DNA of 64,000 bases from an uncultured Idiomarina sp. (GTDB taxonomy: Bacteria > Pseudomonadota > Gammaproteobacteria > Enterobacterales > Alteromonadaceae): contig CAMPHF010000007.1 of the NCBI GenBank assembly GCA_946885915.1, forward strand, positions 112,040 to 176,039, in the 5' to 3' direction. Numbering within the stretch: position 1 is the first letter of the stretch; each line of letters starts with the position of its first letter. The notes beneath the pieces were generated by a model. It saw only the letters and a list, made by a program, of their open reading frames with translations. It ran no database searches and was not told where the DNA came from. Shown in pieces: positions 29,298 through 38,301 of the stretch. Both the position numbers and the translations under genes were made by a program.

Positions 29298-30101
29298 TTA
29301 CTGCCCTCCCGCTGCAGCGGCTTGCACTTGGGTAATTTGTTCTGCAAACAATGGCATCATTAACAAGTCTGGTGCGAGTTGCTTACGTGCGATCCGTAAT
29401 GCTTCATTCATATCGCGCAAGTAATCTTGCGGTAACGGCTCCCAGCTACGGCTGCTTTGATTCCAAATACCCATGGTGCTGCCATCGCGAGTTTTGTAAG
29501 CGAGAACCACCCGGCCGATACGCAAAAACTCGACGTCTTGCGGCTGACCTTCAATCGCCATTTCACCGCTGTAGACTTCAATCGTGCGACCGTATTCGGT
29601 TTCAATTTGATAGGCTTCCATCACCCGCCGGAATTTTTCGGATACATCTACATCAGCCCGATCCATCAGCTCCCGAAGCCCTGCTACGCGGTCGTCGCGT
29701 TCACTTGGCAAAAACGGTACATCAAGCTCCACAAAGGCCTCGAGGCCATCAATCATGCGCATCATTAATGGCGTAATTTGACGCTCGACCACACTGACTT
29801 CATCAATAGATAAATTCAGCTGTTGTGCTTCTTGCTGTTGGTTTTCGATTTGGCGTTTGAGCTGCTCGGTATAAACCTGCAAGCCATCAATCTGCTTGTT
29901 CACTTGCTTATATTGCTGCAACCGCGCTTGCGTGGTTTCTGCAATATTGTCGATGGTGACTTGCGATTGGCGCGCGGCCTGATTAATCTTTTCAGCCGCG
30001 GTAACGACCGGTTCGAGAGGTTCTGATTGGGCCCACACAGGGGTACTTGAGACCACCGTTAATGTGAGCGCGCTCACTACGAGAAACTGCCGCATAGACA
30101 T
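29298..30101 (-). CDS. DUF3450 periplasmic protein of the TonB2 operon
   Basis: First gene of the TonB2 operon: 267 aa with signal peptide (MSMRQFLVVSALTLTVVSSTPVWA), a long coiled coil (about 35-105: INQAARQSQVTIDNIAETTQARLQQYKQVNKQIDGLQ) and the DUF3450 tail with DRVAGLRELMDRADVDVSEKFRRVMEAYQIETEYG and SRSWEPLPQDY. DUF3450 proteins accompany TtpC; their function is unknown, perhaps bridging motor and envelope. The start could be 30101 or 30095 (MRQF), both served by AGGG. A Pho box lies 49 nt upstream. Confidence 0.88.
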   Translation of the reverse strand: MSMRQFLVVSALTLTVVSSTPVWAQSEPLEPVVTAAEKINQAARQSQVTIDNIAETTQARLQQYKQVNKQIDGLQVYTEQLKRQIENQQQEAQQLNLSIDEVSVVERQITPLMMRMIDGLEAFVELDVPFLPSERDDRVAGLRELMDRADVDVSEKFRRVMEAYQIETEYGRTIEVYSGEMAIEGQPQDVEFLRIGRVVLAYKTRDGSTMGIWNQSSRSWEPLPQDYLRDMNEALRIARKQLAPDLLMMPLFAEQITQVQAAAAGGQ

Positions 30102-30133
30102 GACCCTAATGGTTTAATGAATTTGACTGCGGC

Positions 30134-30167
30134 AGCGTAGTCAATTTTCGTGACAGCTTAGTGACGG
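30134..30167 (-). promoter_or_regulatory. Pho box and -10 of the TonB2/TtpC operon
   Basis: Minus-strand CCGTCAC-TAAG-CTGTCAC (30167-30150), each half-site five to six of seven. TACGCT follows after 10 nt (30139-30134). More isolated half-sites (for example GCGTCAT on the minus strand at 30209-30203) lie further upstream. Confidence 0.75.
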
Positions 30168-30350
30168 CAATATTGCATTTTTATGTCAGCAAGAACTTTT
30201 TATGACGCCCTGATGAATTTATCTCGACTGTTTTATGACCGTCATCAGTGCCTTAGCGAGCTTCTCCCTGACTATGCCCGACCTATCGCAGCTGTTGCCT
30301 TCTGGGTAAAGCTGTATTAACTTGAACGAAACTATGCAACGGAAGCGTTT

Positions 30351-32078
30351 ATGGCAACGTCGAGCATTTCACGTTCGCTACTGACTCGTGTCTTATCAGT
30401 CTATTTTATTCTTACTTTCATCGTCACATGTGTGCAGGTGACTGCAGACTATTACGACACCAAACGCATGCTCGTTGAAGAATTGAAAAACCAACAACTC
30501 ACCTTTAATGGCTCGCTCACCCGCTCCTTGTGGGAATTCAATAATGATCAAATTGAAGCCATTGCCGATGGCCTCATTGGTATTCCGGCCATTTCAGGCG
30601 TGGTGATCCGCTCAGACACTGGCGAGGTGCTGATTCAATTAGGTAATGTCGACTTATCGCTCATTCCCAATGGCACCCGCGAAGGCTACGAATTGCCCGA
30701 AGCCAACGGCATGTTCGGCTATTTCTCGTCGTTAGTATTCGAATTTTCAGGTCACTCCACTCAAGTTGGCGACGTGACCTTATTTACCACCCGTGATATT
30801 GCCATCGATCGGATCAAAGTCAGTTTGTACTTCATTATTGGTAACGCCATTATTAAAAGTACGTTCTTGTTATTGCTGTTTACCTTGGCATTTAGTCGGT
30901 TGCTCAATCGACCATTACGCGACTTAACCGATCAAATTCGGAATTTCCGTTTAGATGACCTAAAACACTCGCGGGTGCATTTGAGAGATCAACGTAACGA
31001 CGAGTTTGTGATGGTTGAGCAAGCTTACAACCAACTGCTTGATAGCCTAGAAGAGTACCAACAAGACCTCGACCGCACCCAAGGACAGTTGGTAAAAGCC
31101 AACCGTAAACTAGACGAGCAAAATGCCATCCTCGAGCAAGAGGTGGCGCGCAAAACGTCAAGCTTGAGTCAGGCGATGGTTGACTTAGAGCAACGTAAAA
31201 ATGAGCTAGAGCAGCGCCAAGACAAGCTGGCCCGAGAAATTACCCAACGGCGGGAAATGGAAGCCAACCTGCTGCGCACCAATCAACGTCTTGAGCAGTC
31301 GTTAGAAACCCTCCAACAAGCCCAAGATCAGCTTATTGAATCGGAAAAATTGGCTTCGCTTGGCGGCTTGGTAGCGGGTATTACCCATGATGTAAATACG
31401 CCCATTGGCATTGGCGTGACGGCCACCTCATTCCTGCAAGAACGCTTAGCCCAACTTGAGCAGGCACTGGCACAAAAGCAACTCACTCAAACCCAGTTGC
31501 AGCAATTTATGGCGGAGTCACACGAATCCTTGGCACTGCTTGATAACAACTTAAAACGCGCCTCGGAGCTTATTGGCAGCTTTAAGCAAGTCGCTGTGGA
31601 CCAAACCTCGGAAGCTGTCCGTGAGATAAACTTAAAGCAATATTTAAGCGAAGTTGTGCAGTCGTTACATCCCAAACTGAAGAAAACTCAGCATCAGGTG
31701 CAACTAGAGTGCCCAGAAGATGTGAATATTCGCTGTCCGGCGGGTGCACTCTCGCAGATCTTTACCAATCTGATCATGAACTCACTCATCCATGGCTTCG
31801 AGAATATCGTGGCAGGTCAGATTAAAATCCATGCGGAAGCCCGCAAAGATGGAGTGGCTTTTACCTATACCGATGATGGTAAAGGCTTAACCAGCGAGCA
31901 GATGGAAAAACTATTCGACCCGTTCTTTACCACCAAGCGCCATATGGGCGGCAGCGGTTTAGGTACACATATTATTTGGAACTTGATCACGCAAAGTTTA
32001 AAAGGCGAAATCAGCGCGCAAAGTGAGCCGGGTAAAGGATTGCAATATACGTTTTTTATCCCTGTCACTTTCATCTAA
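30351..32078 (+). CDS. Orphan membrane sensor histidine kinase
   Basis: A 575-aa sensor: membrane helix at residues about 10-30, a periplasmic domain (about 31-155, SLWEFNNDQIEAIADGLIGIPAISGVVIRSDTGEV), a second helix (about 158-182), HAMP linker, a long Gln-rich coiled coil (225-330), then HisKA with His346 in LVAGITHDVNTPIG and HATPase motifs (NLIMNSLIHGFEN, DDGKGL, GGSGLGTHI). The H-box is the 4HK/DctB-like type. GGAAG precedes the ATG. No response regulator is adjacent; it is divergent from the Pho-controlled TonB2 operon. Ligand unknown. Confidence 0.88.
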   Translation: MATSSISRSLLTRVLSVYFILTFIVTCVQVTADYYDTKRMLVEELKNQQLTFNGSLTRSLWEFNNDQIEAIADGLIGIPAISGVVIRSDTGEVLIQLGNVDLSLIPNGTREGYELPEANGMFGYFSSLVFEFSGHSTQVGDVTLFTTRDIAIDRIKVSLYFIIGNAIIKSTFLLLLFTLAFSRLLNRPLRDLTDQIRNFRLDDLKHSRVHLRDQRNDEFVMVEQAYNQLLDSLEEYQQDLDRTQGQLVKANRKLDEQNAILEQEVARKTSSLSQAMVDLEQRKNELEQRQDKLAREITQRREMEANLLRTNQRLEQSLETLQQAQDQLIESEKLASLGGLVAGITHDVNTPIGIGVTATSFLQERLAQLEQALAQKQLTQTQLQQFMAESHESLALLDNNLKRASELIGSFKQVAVDQTSEAVREINLKQYLSEVVQSLHPKLKKTQHQVQLECPEDVNIRCPAGALSQIFTNLIMNSLIHGFENIVAGQIKIHAEARKDGVAFTYTDDGKGLTSEQMEKLFDPFFTTKRHMGGSGLGTHIIWNLITQSLKGEISAQSEPGKGLQYTFFIPVTFI

Positions 32079-32128
32079 AGCTCGGTAACATGACGCCTCG
32101 ATTTTAGCTAGCTGTGGTTAGGTAGATT

Positions 32129-33064
32129 ATGTGGTTTAAAAATCTTCGCTGTTATAGATTCTCTGACACTTTTACCCTTGCGGAAAATTTTGACACTTTG
32201 TTGGCCGAGCAGGCCTTCCGCCCTTGTGGACGAACCGAAGTGACTAGTTTTGGCTGGGTTTCACCCTTTGCCGCCAACCGCCATGGTGCTGAAGCTACCG
32301 CCGCACCGGTATTCAGCCACCGTATTGGTGATAACGTGTTACTGTGCGCACGCAAAGAAGAAAAAGTGCTGCCCAATAGCGCCGTTCAAGCTCAATTAGA
32401 CGAAAAAATTGAGGCCATTCAAGCTGAAACCGGGCGCGTGGTTGGCCGCAAAGAGAAGCAATCACTAAAAGAAGATTTAGTGCACCAAATGCTCCCGCAA
32501 GCTTTCAGCAAATATCAGGCGACCTGGTTATTTATTTCACTATCCCAGCAAGTGGTATTTGTCGATGCTGCCAGTGCTAATCGTGCTGAAGATGTCTTGG
32601 CATTGCTGCGCGGTAGCTTGGGCTCGCTACCGGTGAAACCGCTGTTGGCGGAGCAGCCGTTGGAAGGGCTATTAACCGAATGGCTGCGCAGCCAGCAATT
32701 GCCAGCCGGGTTAGTGTTTGGTGACGAGATAGAACTGCGAGCGGCGGCCGTAAAAGGTGATGATGCGCCAGCAGTGATCCGCTGTCGGCAGCAAGATTTA
32801 AGTAGCGACGAAATGCAAATTCATTTAGCGCACGACAAACAGGTTACTAAACTTGGTCTGGTTTGGCGTGACCGGTTAAGCTTTGTGCTGGATACGGATG
32901 TGGTGTGTAAACGGCTACAGATGACGGATGTGCTAGCGGATAGTCGTGACGACTTAGTCGACCCAAGCGCAGAGCAGAAACTAGATGCAGATTTTGCCCT
33001 GCTCGCGGGGGAATTGAATGCGCTTTATCCGGAATTGTGCCAGTGGCTAGCTGAGCACGCTTAA
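32129..33064 (+). CDS. rdgC: Recombination-associated protein RdgC
   Basis: Ring-shaped DNA-binding protein that limits RecA. At 311 aa it has the standard start MWFKNLRCYRFSDTFTL, RPCGRTEVTSFGWVSPF, and the family central and C-terminal motifs (GRVVGRKEKQSLKEDLVHQMLPQAFSK; HLAHDKQVTKLGLVWRDRLSFVLD). AGGTAG lies before the ATG. Its last 18 bp overlap the convergent HDOD gene. Confidence 0.96.
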   Translation: MWFKNLRCYRFSDTFTLAENFDTLLAEQAFRPCGRTEVTSFGWVSPFAANRHGAEATAAPVFSHRIGDNVLLCARKEEKVLPNSAVQAQLDEKIEAIQAETGRVVGRKEKQSLKEDLVHQMLPQAFSKYQATWLFISLSQQVVFVDAASANRAEDVLALLRGSLGSLPVKPLLAEQPLEGLLTEWLRSQQLPAGLVFGDEIELRAAAVKGDDAPAVIRCRQQDLSSDEMQIHLAHDKQVTKLGLVWRDRLSFVLDTDVVCKRLQMTDVLADSRDDLVDPSAEQKLDADFALLAGELNALYPELCQWLAEHA

Positions 33065-33895
33065 CACTTCTTGAAACCGTTGTTGGGTGGCAGGCCACTG
33101 CCACACATCATCGGCTTCGATTAAACCTAACTGCTGATAGGTCGCCAATGAGTTAGTGCGGGTCTCGCCAGCGTAGCCAGTCAAAATGGCGGCAGCATGT
33201 ACGACATCGCCATAACTAATTTGCTCGGCGCGGGTAAGTGCATGTTCACGGCCTTGCTGCCAGCAACTTGGAACATCAATGAGTGCCGCGGCAAATTGCC
33301 AATACTGCAGTACTTCACTGCCAATGCGCGCATGCAAATGCTCAATCGTCGGACCAATAAAACTAGGGTTGGCGAAGCTGTCTGAATGTTGATCTACCAC
33401 ACTTAAAATAGGCAGCGCGCCAATCGGTGCGACTAAACCGGCCAATAGTGCTACATCAGGGTGCAGCCGCTTCACTACCTTGCGCTCAATAATAGATTCG
33501 GTGAGCACGACGGTCGCAGCGGCGAGTTCACGACTGCGCCGCCAGGTTTCATCCAAAAAGCTTCGAACGATAGAGTTCTCCGCCACATACAGCTGCTCAA
33601 CCGCAAGTGCTACCGCGAGATTACGAATACGCCGTAAGCCAATTCGGGTCAGGGCCTGCATTAATGTTTCGGCCTTACTACGGCCACCTAAATAAGCGCT
33701 ATTGGCAAGCCCTATTAAGCGCGCCGTTAAGGCGGGGTCATGCTGAATAATGGTCGCGAGTTGATTTAAATTGCAATCTGGGTCGGCGGTGATTTGGCGT
33801 ACTTGCTCCGCCGTGGAGGGCAATGCAGGGAGTTGCAACGAATCGCTTTCTAACTTATCCGTGACAATCAGGTAAAGCGCTTTTTCCGCCGACAT
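33047..33895 (-). CDS. HDOD-domain protein
   Basis: A 282-aa protein with an HDOD domain, a catalytically dead HD-like signalling module: LPALPSTAEQVRQITADPDCNLNQLATIIQHDPALTARLIGLANSAYLGGRSKAETLMQALTRIGLRRIRNLA. No output domain (GGDEF, EAL) is attached. The start at 33895 (MSAEKAL) is preferred over 33937, which would reach past the start of the divergent lipoprotein ORF; the ribosome-binding site is weak in either case. Role unknown, possibly motility or second-messenger signalling. Confidence 0.85.
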   Translation of the reverse strand: MSAEKALYLIVTDKLESDSLQLPALPSTAEQVRQITADPDCNLNQLATIIQHDPALTARLIGLANSAYLGGRSKAETLMQALTRIGLRRIRNLAVALAVEQLYVAENSIVRSFLDETWRRSRELAAATVVLTESIIERKVVKRLHPDVALLAGLVAPIGALPILSVVDQHSDSFANPSFIGPTIEHLHARIGSEVLQYWQFAAALIDVPSCWQQGREHALTRAEQISYGDVVHAAAILTGYAGETRTNSLATYQQLGLIEADDVWQWPATQQRFQEVLSVLS

Positions 33896-34014
33896 AATGA
33901 CAAGTTTCCATAATGAATCGTTTGCACAGTGAGCCACCCGTACTGAAGTATTGCAGCACTGCCTATCTCCAAGTAGATTACCTTAGTTTCTCACAATTTA
34001 GCAAAAGGCGCGTT

Positions 34015-35703
34015 ATGACATTTAACCTAGTTTCTCGACCACTCAAAGCATCCCTACTCGCCACTGCCATCTGCAGTAGCTTTTGGTTAACGGGCTGTAC
34101 TGACTCGGCGCCAGACGCCAGCGTTGATAACGGCAACGCGCCTAGCTTAGTGGTAGGTGCTGAAAACCGGCTTAATATTTATACCCCGGTTACCTTAAGC
34201 GCAGATTTAAGCCACCTTAGCGACCAACAAAAGCAACTGATCAGCACCTTAATTGACGCTTCCAAGGTTATGGACGAGCTGTTCTGGCAGCAAGCATTTA
34301 ACGGCGACAAAGCCTCTTTTTTAGCATCCATTGCCGATCCGCAAGTACGCCAGTTCGCGGCAATCAACTATGGCCCGTGGGATAGATTAAATGGCAACAC
34401 GCCATTTTTAACAGGCTATGAGGCTAAGCCGGCAGGCGCGAATTATTACCCCGCCGACATGACCAAAGCAGAGTTTGAAGCTGCACAGCTTGCCGATAAA
34501 ACCAGTTTGTATACGCTGGTACGCCGCAACGAGGCCGGTGAACTTTATACCATTCCCTATGCCACTTATTATGCTGATGAACTTACCGCCGCCGCCGAGT
34601 TATTACGCCAGGCCGCGACGCTGGCTGAGCACGAGGGGTTCGCTGACTATTTAAACCTCCGCGCCGACGCCCTGCTGTCGAATGAATACCAAGCGTCTGA
34701 CTATGCGTGGATGGATTTAGTCGATAATCCAATAGATGTGATCATCGGGCCGATTGAAACCTACGAGGATCAACTCTTCGGTTATAAAGCAGGCTTTGAA
34801 GCTTATGTGTTGGTGAAAGACTTGGCGTGGAGCGAACGCTTAGCCAAATACGCGCAGTATTTGCCGCAATTGCAGGCCGATTTACCCGTTGGCGCTGAAT
34901 ATAAGGCAGAACAGCCTGGCTCCAATGCCCAACTGAACGCTTATGACGTGGTGTATTACGCTGGCCACTCGAACGCCGGCAGTAAAACCATTGCGGTGAA
35001 CTTGCCCAACGATGAAGAAGTACAATTGGCCAAAGGCACTCGCCGCTCGCAACTGAAGAACGCGATGCGCGCCAAGTTTGACCAAATACTGGTGCCTATT
35101 GCTGAACAACTGATAGTGCCAAAGCAGCGTGAAGACATTACCTTTGACGCCTTTTTTGCCAATACTATGTTCCACGAAGTGGCTCATGGCTTGGGGATCA
35201 AGAATTTGATCAACGGTGAAGGTACGGTGCGTGAAGCGCTCCAACAACATGCATCACCGTTAGAAGAGGGTAAGGCCGATATTTTAGGTCTGTATATGGT
35301 CACCCAGTTGCTTGAACAAGGCGTACTCACAGAAGGTGAACTAGCCGATTATTACACCACTTTTTTAGCTGGCATTTTCCGCTCCGTGCGCTTTGGTGCG
35401 AGCAGTGCGCATGGCAAAGCCAACATGGTGCGGTTTAATTACTTTGCCAATGCTGGGGCGTTTACGCGCAACCAAGCCGGCCAATATGCCGTGGATATGG
35501 ATAATATGCGGCAAGCGGTAGATTCGCTCTCGGCGCTTATTCTTAAACTGCAAGGTGATGGTGACTATGCTGGGGTAGACGCACTATTTGCCGAACTTGG
35601 CACTATTGACGCGCAGTTACAGGCGGATTTGGACCGGCTAACGGCTGCCGATATTCCGGTAGATATTACCTTTGCTCAGGGCAAGGCTGAACTTGGCCTG
35701 TAA
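34015..35703 (+). CDS. DPP III-like (M49-related) zinc peptidase, lipoprotein
   Basis: A 562-aa lipoprotein (signal KASLLATAICSSFWLTGC, Cys as lipidation site) with a metallopeptidase signature: His387 and Glu388 in FHEVAHGLG, with a downstream Glu in LEEGKADILG. This resembles the DPP III-like family that also forms the C-terminal half of plant NUDX3, where the HExxH-type helix replaces the classical HExxGH. It probably trims peptides in the periplasm. The start at 34015 has AAGG upstream; the ORF from 33913 adds sequence unlike a signal peptide. Overlaps the convergent trmN6 by 38 bp. Confidence 0.8.
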   Translation: MTFNLVSRPLKASLLATAICSSFWLTGCTDSAPDASVDNGNAPSLVVGAENRLNIYTPVTLSADLSHLSDQQKQLISTLIDASKVMDELFWQQAFNGDKASFLASIADPQVRQFAAINYGPWDRLNGNTPFLTGYEAKPAGANYYPADMTKAEFEAAQLADKTSLYTLVRRNEAGELYTIPYATYYADELTAAAELLRQAATLAEHEGFADYLNLRADALLSNEYQASDYAWMDLVDNPIDVIIGPIETYEDQLFGYKAGFEAYVLVKDLAWSERLAKYAQYLPQLQADLPVGAEYKAEQPGSNAQLNAYDVVYYAGHSNAGSKTIAVNLPNDEEVQLAKGTRRSQLKNAMRAKFDQILVPIAEQLIVPKQREDITFDAFFANTMFHEVAHGLGIKNLINGEGTVREALQQHASPLEEGKADILGLYMVTQLLEQGVLTEGELADYYTTFLAGIFRSVRFGASSAHGKANMVRFNYFANAGAFTRNQAGQYAVDMDNMRQAVDSLSALILKLQGDGDYAGVDALFAELGTIDAQLQADLDRLTAADIPVDITFAQGKAELGL

Positions 35704-36448
35704 GATAGAAAGCTCCGGTTAACGCGCGGAATGCGGGCGTGTAAGCGCCCGCTGCCGTGCGAATACAGAGGTTTTGCTCAACTGTTCCTTGCTCAACATG
35801 GTTTTGGTGAACCGGGTTAGCCGCCTCATGGCGCTGTAATTGCAGCGCTTGCAGATAATCAGCTTTGCGTTCCGTGGTTCTTACCTTGAGTCGGCAGGTG
35901 AGTTGAAACCCAGCATTAGCTGCCACGTCGAGTAGCTCCGCACTACCCGCTTGCGGATACACCAATACCAAATACCCTTCAGGCTGCAACCACCGTTGGG
36001 CTTGCGCGAATAATGTTGGCAAGCTCAGCTGTTGTTGCTGCCGCGCCAGCCGTCGTGCACCTTGTGCCTGCGCAGCCCCGCTAAAGGCAGGGTAATACGG
36101 CGGATTACTAATCACTAAATCATAATCGCCCTGTTGCCATGCCTGCGCTGCGCTATGAATGACGGTAATTTTGTCAGCCCAGTCGGACGCCGTGACGTTA
36201 TCTCGAGCATCGGCCACCGCGCCCGCGTCAAGCTCTAGTGCATCAATCTGAAAAGCTTGGCCCGCCTGACTCAGCCGCTGCGCCAGCATTAGGCTCAAAA
36301 TACCGCAGCCAGCGCCCACATCTAACACCCTTAGCGCCGCGCTTGCCGTGGGTAATGGACACCAACTGCCCAAGATCAGGCTGTCAGTGCCAACTTTCAT
36401 CGCACAGTGCTCGTCTTTGAGGTAAAATTGCTGACATTGAAAGCCCAT
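35666..36448 (-). CDS. trmN6: tRNA1(Val) (adenine-37-N6)-methyltransferase
   Basis: Rossmann-fold SAM-dependent methyltransferase (YfiC) of 260 aa: FQCQQFYLKDEHCAMKVGTDSLILGSW at the N-terminus, SAM site VLDVGAGCGILSLMLAQR, and the N6-adenine motif NPPYY (DLVISNPPYYPAFSG). It is divergent from srmB, the same arrangement as in E. coli, which supports the call. Its 3' end overlaps the lipoprotein gene. Confidence 0.93.
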   Translation of the reverse strand: MGFQCQQFYLKDEHCAMKVGTDSLILGSWCPLPTASAALRVLDVGAGCGILSLMLAQRLSQAGQAFQIDALELDAGAVADARDNVTASDWADKITVIHSAAQAWQQGDYDLVISNPPYYPAFSGAAQAQGARRLARQQQQLSLPTLFAQAQRWLQPEGYLVLVYPQAGSAELLDVAANAGFQLTCRLKVRTTERKADYLQALQLQRHEAANPVHQNHVEQGTVEQNLCIRTAAGAYTPAFRALTGAFYLTGQVQPCPEQR

Positions 36449-36526
36449 AGTGATGCTTTACACTCCGTTAAGCTGTGCTTTGACGCGTTGTGGGCCCCGC
36501 CGGAACCTGAATAAGTAGGAATATCG

Positions 36527-37741
36527 ATGACGCCAGATTGGGAAGTGCTTGAACTTGACGACACCTTAATAGAGGTGTTGCGCGCGCATCAGCTTAATAA
36601 ACCAGCGAAAGTTCAGCAAGCAGTGATTCCACTTGCGCTTGAAGGTCGCGACTTACTCATCAATAGCCCTACTGGCACGGGTAAAACCCTGGCCTTTTTA
36701 TTACCGGCGCTGCAACACCTGTTAGATTACCCGCGCCGTAAGCCGGGTTCGGCTCGAGTATTGATTTTAGCGCCTACCCGCGAACTAGCCCAGCAAATTG
36801 CAGAACAAGCTGAGGCGTTTAGCGATGCAACTGACTTAAAAACTGTACTCATTACCGGTGGTATCAATTACGGCACCCAGCATGAGTGGTTAGGCGCTTC
36901 GCACGACATTCTGGTGGCGACGCCTGGACGCTTGATTGACTTACTAAATGCCGAGCAATACGAGCTCGATCAGCTTGAATGGCTCATTATTGACGAAGCC
37001 GACCGCATGTTAGATATGGGCTTTACCACTAGTGTGAAGCAAATTGCGTTGGCGGCCCGCGATTTAAAACAAAAACTACTGCTTTCGGCAACGTTGGAAA
37101 GTGCAGGCGTAAATCGCTTCGCAGCAGAGCTATTAAATGAACCTGAACAAGTGGTGGTGGATCCGCCCAAACGCGAACGCGGCAAAATTCATCAGCGCAT
37201 GTACCAAGCTGATGATACAAACCACAAATTTCAACTGCTATTGCGCGTGCTTGGCGAGCACCCAGGCCGTCGCTTGATTTTTGTGCGGACCCGCGAACGA
37301 GTTGAGGAGCTGGCCGGAAAGTTAACCAGTGCCGGCATTAAAACCATGACCTTACGGGGCGACATGCCGCAGGCTGATCGGCAAAAAATCATCGCGCGAA
37401 TGGAAAAATTTGCCGATAGCGTGATGATTGCCACCGATGTAGCGGCGCGCGGCATTGATATTGAAGATATTGAGTTGGTCATTAACTACGATATGCCTAA
37501 ACAAGCCGACGTGTACTTGCATCGGATTGGGCGCACCGGCCGGGCGGGTAAAAGTGGGGTGGCGGTAAACTTGGTAGAAGCTCATGACGCATTATTACTC
37601 GGTCGCATAGAGCGTTATCAGGACAATAAAATTGAGCGCCGGGTTTTCGCTGACTTACGGCCGCAGTTTAAATTCCCCAGCACCACCAAATCGAAAAAGA
37701 AGAAAAAAGCCGGTAAAAAAAGCGCGAAGCCCCGTAAATAG
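36527..37741 (+). CDS. srmB: DEAD-box RNA helicase SrmB
   Basis: ATP-dependent RNA helicase for large ribosomal subunit assembly. The 404-aa protein contains motif I (SPTGTGKT), Ia (PTRELAQQIAEQ), II (DEAD in IIDEADRMLDMGF), III (SAT), and VI (HRIGRTGRAGKSG), with a Lys-rich tail (KSKKKKKAGKKSAKPRK). SrmB is favoured over other DEAD proteins by its adjacency to trmN6 and its start WEVLELDDTLIEVL. AGGA lies 8 nt before the ATG. Confidence 0.9.
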   Translation: MTPDWEVLELDDTLIEVLRAHQLNKPAKVQQAVIPLALEGRDLLINSPTGTGKTLAFLLPALQHLLDYPRRKPGSARVLILAPTRELAQQIAEQAEAFSDATDLKTVLITGGINYGTQHEWLGASHDILVATPGRLIDLLNAEQYELDQLEWLIIDEADRMLDMGFTTSVKQIALAARDLKQKLLLSATLESAGVNRFAAELLNEPEQVVVDPPKRERGKIHQRMYQADDTNHKFQLLLRVLGEHPGRRLIFVRTRERVEELAGKLTSAGIKTMTLRGDMPQADRQKIIARMEKFADSVMIATDVAARGIDIEDIELVINYDMPKQADVYLHRIGRTGRAGKSGVAVNLVEAHDALLLGRIERYQDNKIERRVFADLRPQFKFPSTTKSKKKKKAGKKSAKPRK

Positions 37742-37747
37742 GGGCTT
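37727..37747 (+). terminator. Terminator overlapping the srmB stop codon
   Basis: AAGCCCC-GTAAATA-GGGGCTT; the 3' arm starts on the last base of the srmB TAG. The downstream tract is only weakly T-rich. It may also serve the convergent VanZ-like gene. Confidence 0.6.
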
Positions 37748-37750
37748 GCG

Positions 37751-38101
37751 TTAGCGGGTGGTAGCCGTTCGTTGCTGCCACTTTACCCATACCGCATTAG
37801 TCGCGTAATAGCCTAATACGCCGGCCGCATCCGCCACTAAATCCCAAGCCTCAGCCGCTCGATAGGGCATTAAGCTTTGCGCATACTCAATCGCCAACCC
37901 GTATAAAGTCAGAATAAGTACGCCTGCCCAGAGCGGCAGCGGAAACGCACGATGAAAGGTAAATGCGAGAATAAAAAACGCCCCACAATGGGCAATTTTG
38001 TCAAAATACGGGATACCCGCAGCTTGACTAGCATCAACTTTCCACAAAAACAGCACCGACAGTAACACGAGTACTACGGCAAAGATAACTCTTGCGCTCA
38101 T
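37751..38101 (-). CDS. VanZ-like small membrane protein
   Basis: A 116-aa inner-membrane protein with about four hydrophobic segments and the VanZ-family core FDKIAHCGAFFILAFTFHRAF ... EYAQSLMPYRAAEAWDLVADAAGVLGY. GGAG lies 6 nt before the ATG. The family name comes from a teicoplanin-resistance accessory gene, but chromosomal members like this are of unknown function. Confidence 0.8.
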   Translation of the reverse strand: MSARVIFAVVLVLLSVLFLWKVDASQAAGIPYFDKIAHCGAFFILAFTFHRAFPLPLWAGVLILTLYGLAIEYAQSLMPYRAAEAWDLVADAAGVLGYYATNAVWVKWQQRTATTR

Positions 38102-38301
38102 CGCGCACTCCTTGCATAAACGGCCACATTTTGGTGTTCCTGCTGTTACAAGTAAAGCACTTGCAACTAGCCAGCCACACCTGATTCATACCCTTGTAGA
38201 TAGGTTTTATTCGCCGCAAGTTCCGGAAATTTTCATTGAAATAAAAAATGGACTGCGCAAGCTGATTGCGCCGAGCGGTTTGCAAAGTATATCGGTAACA
38301 G

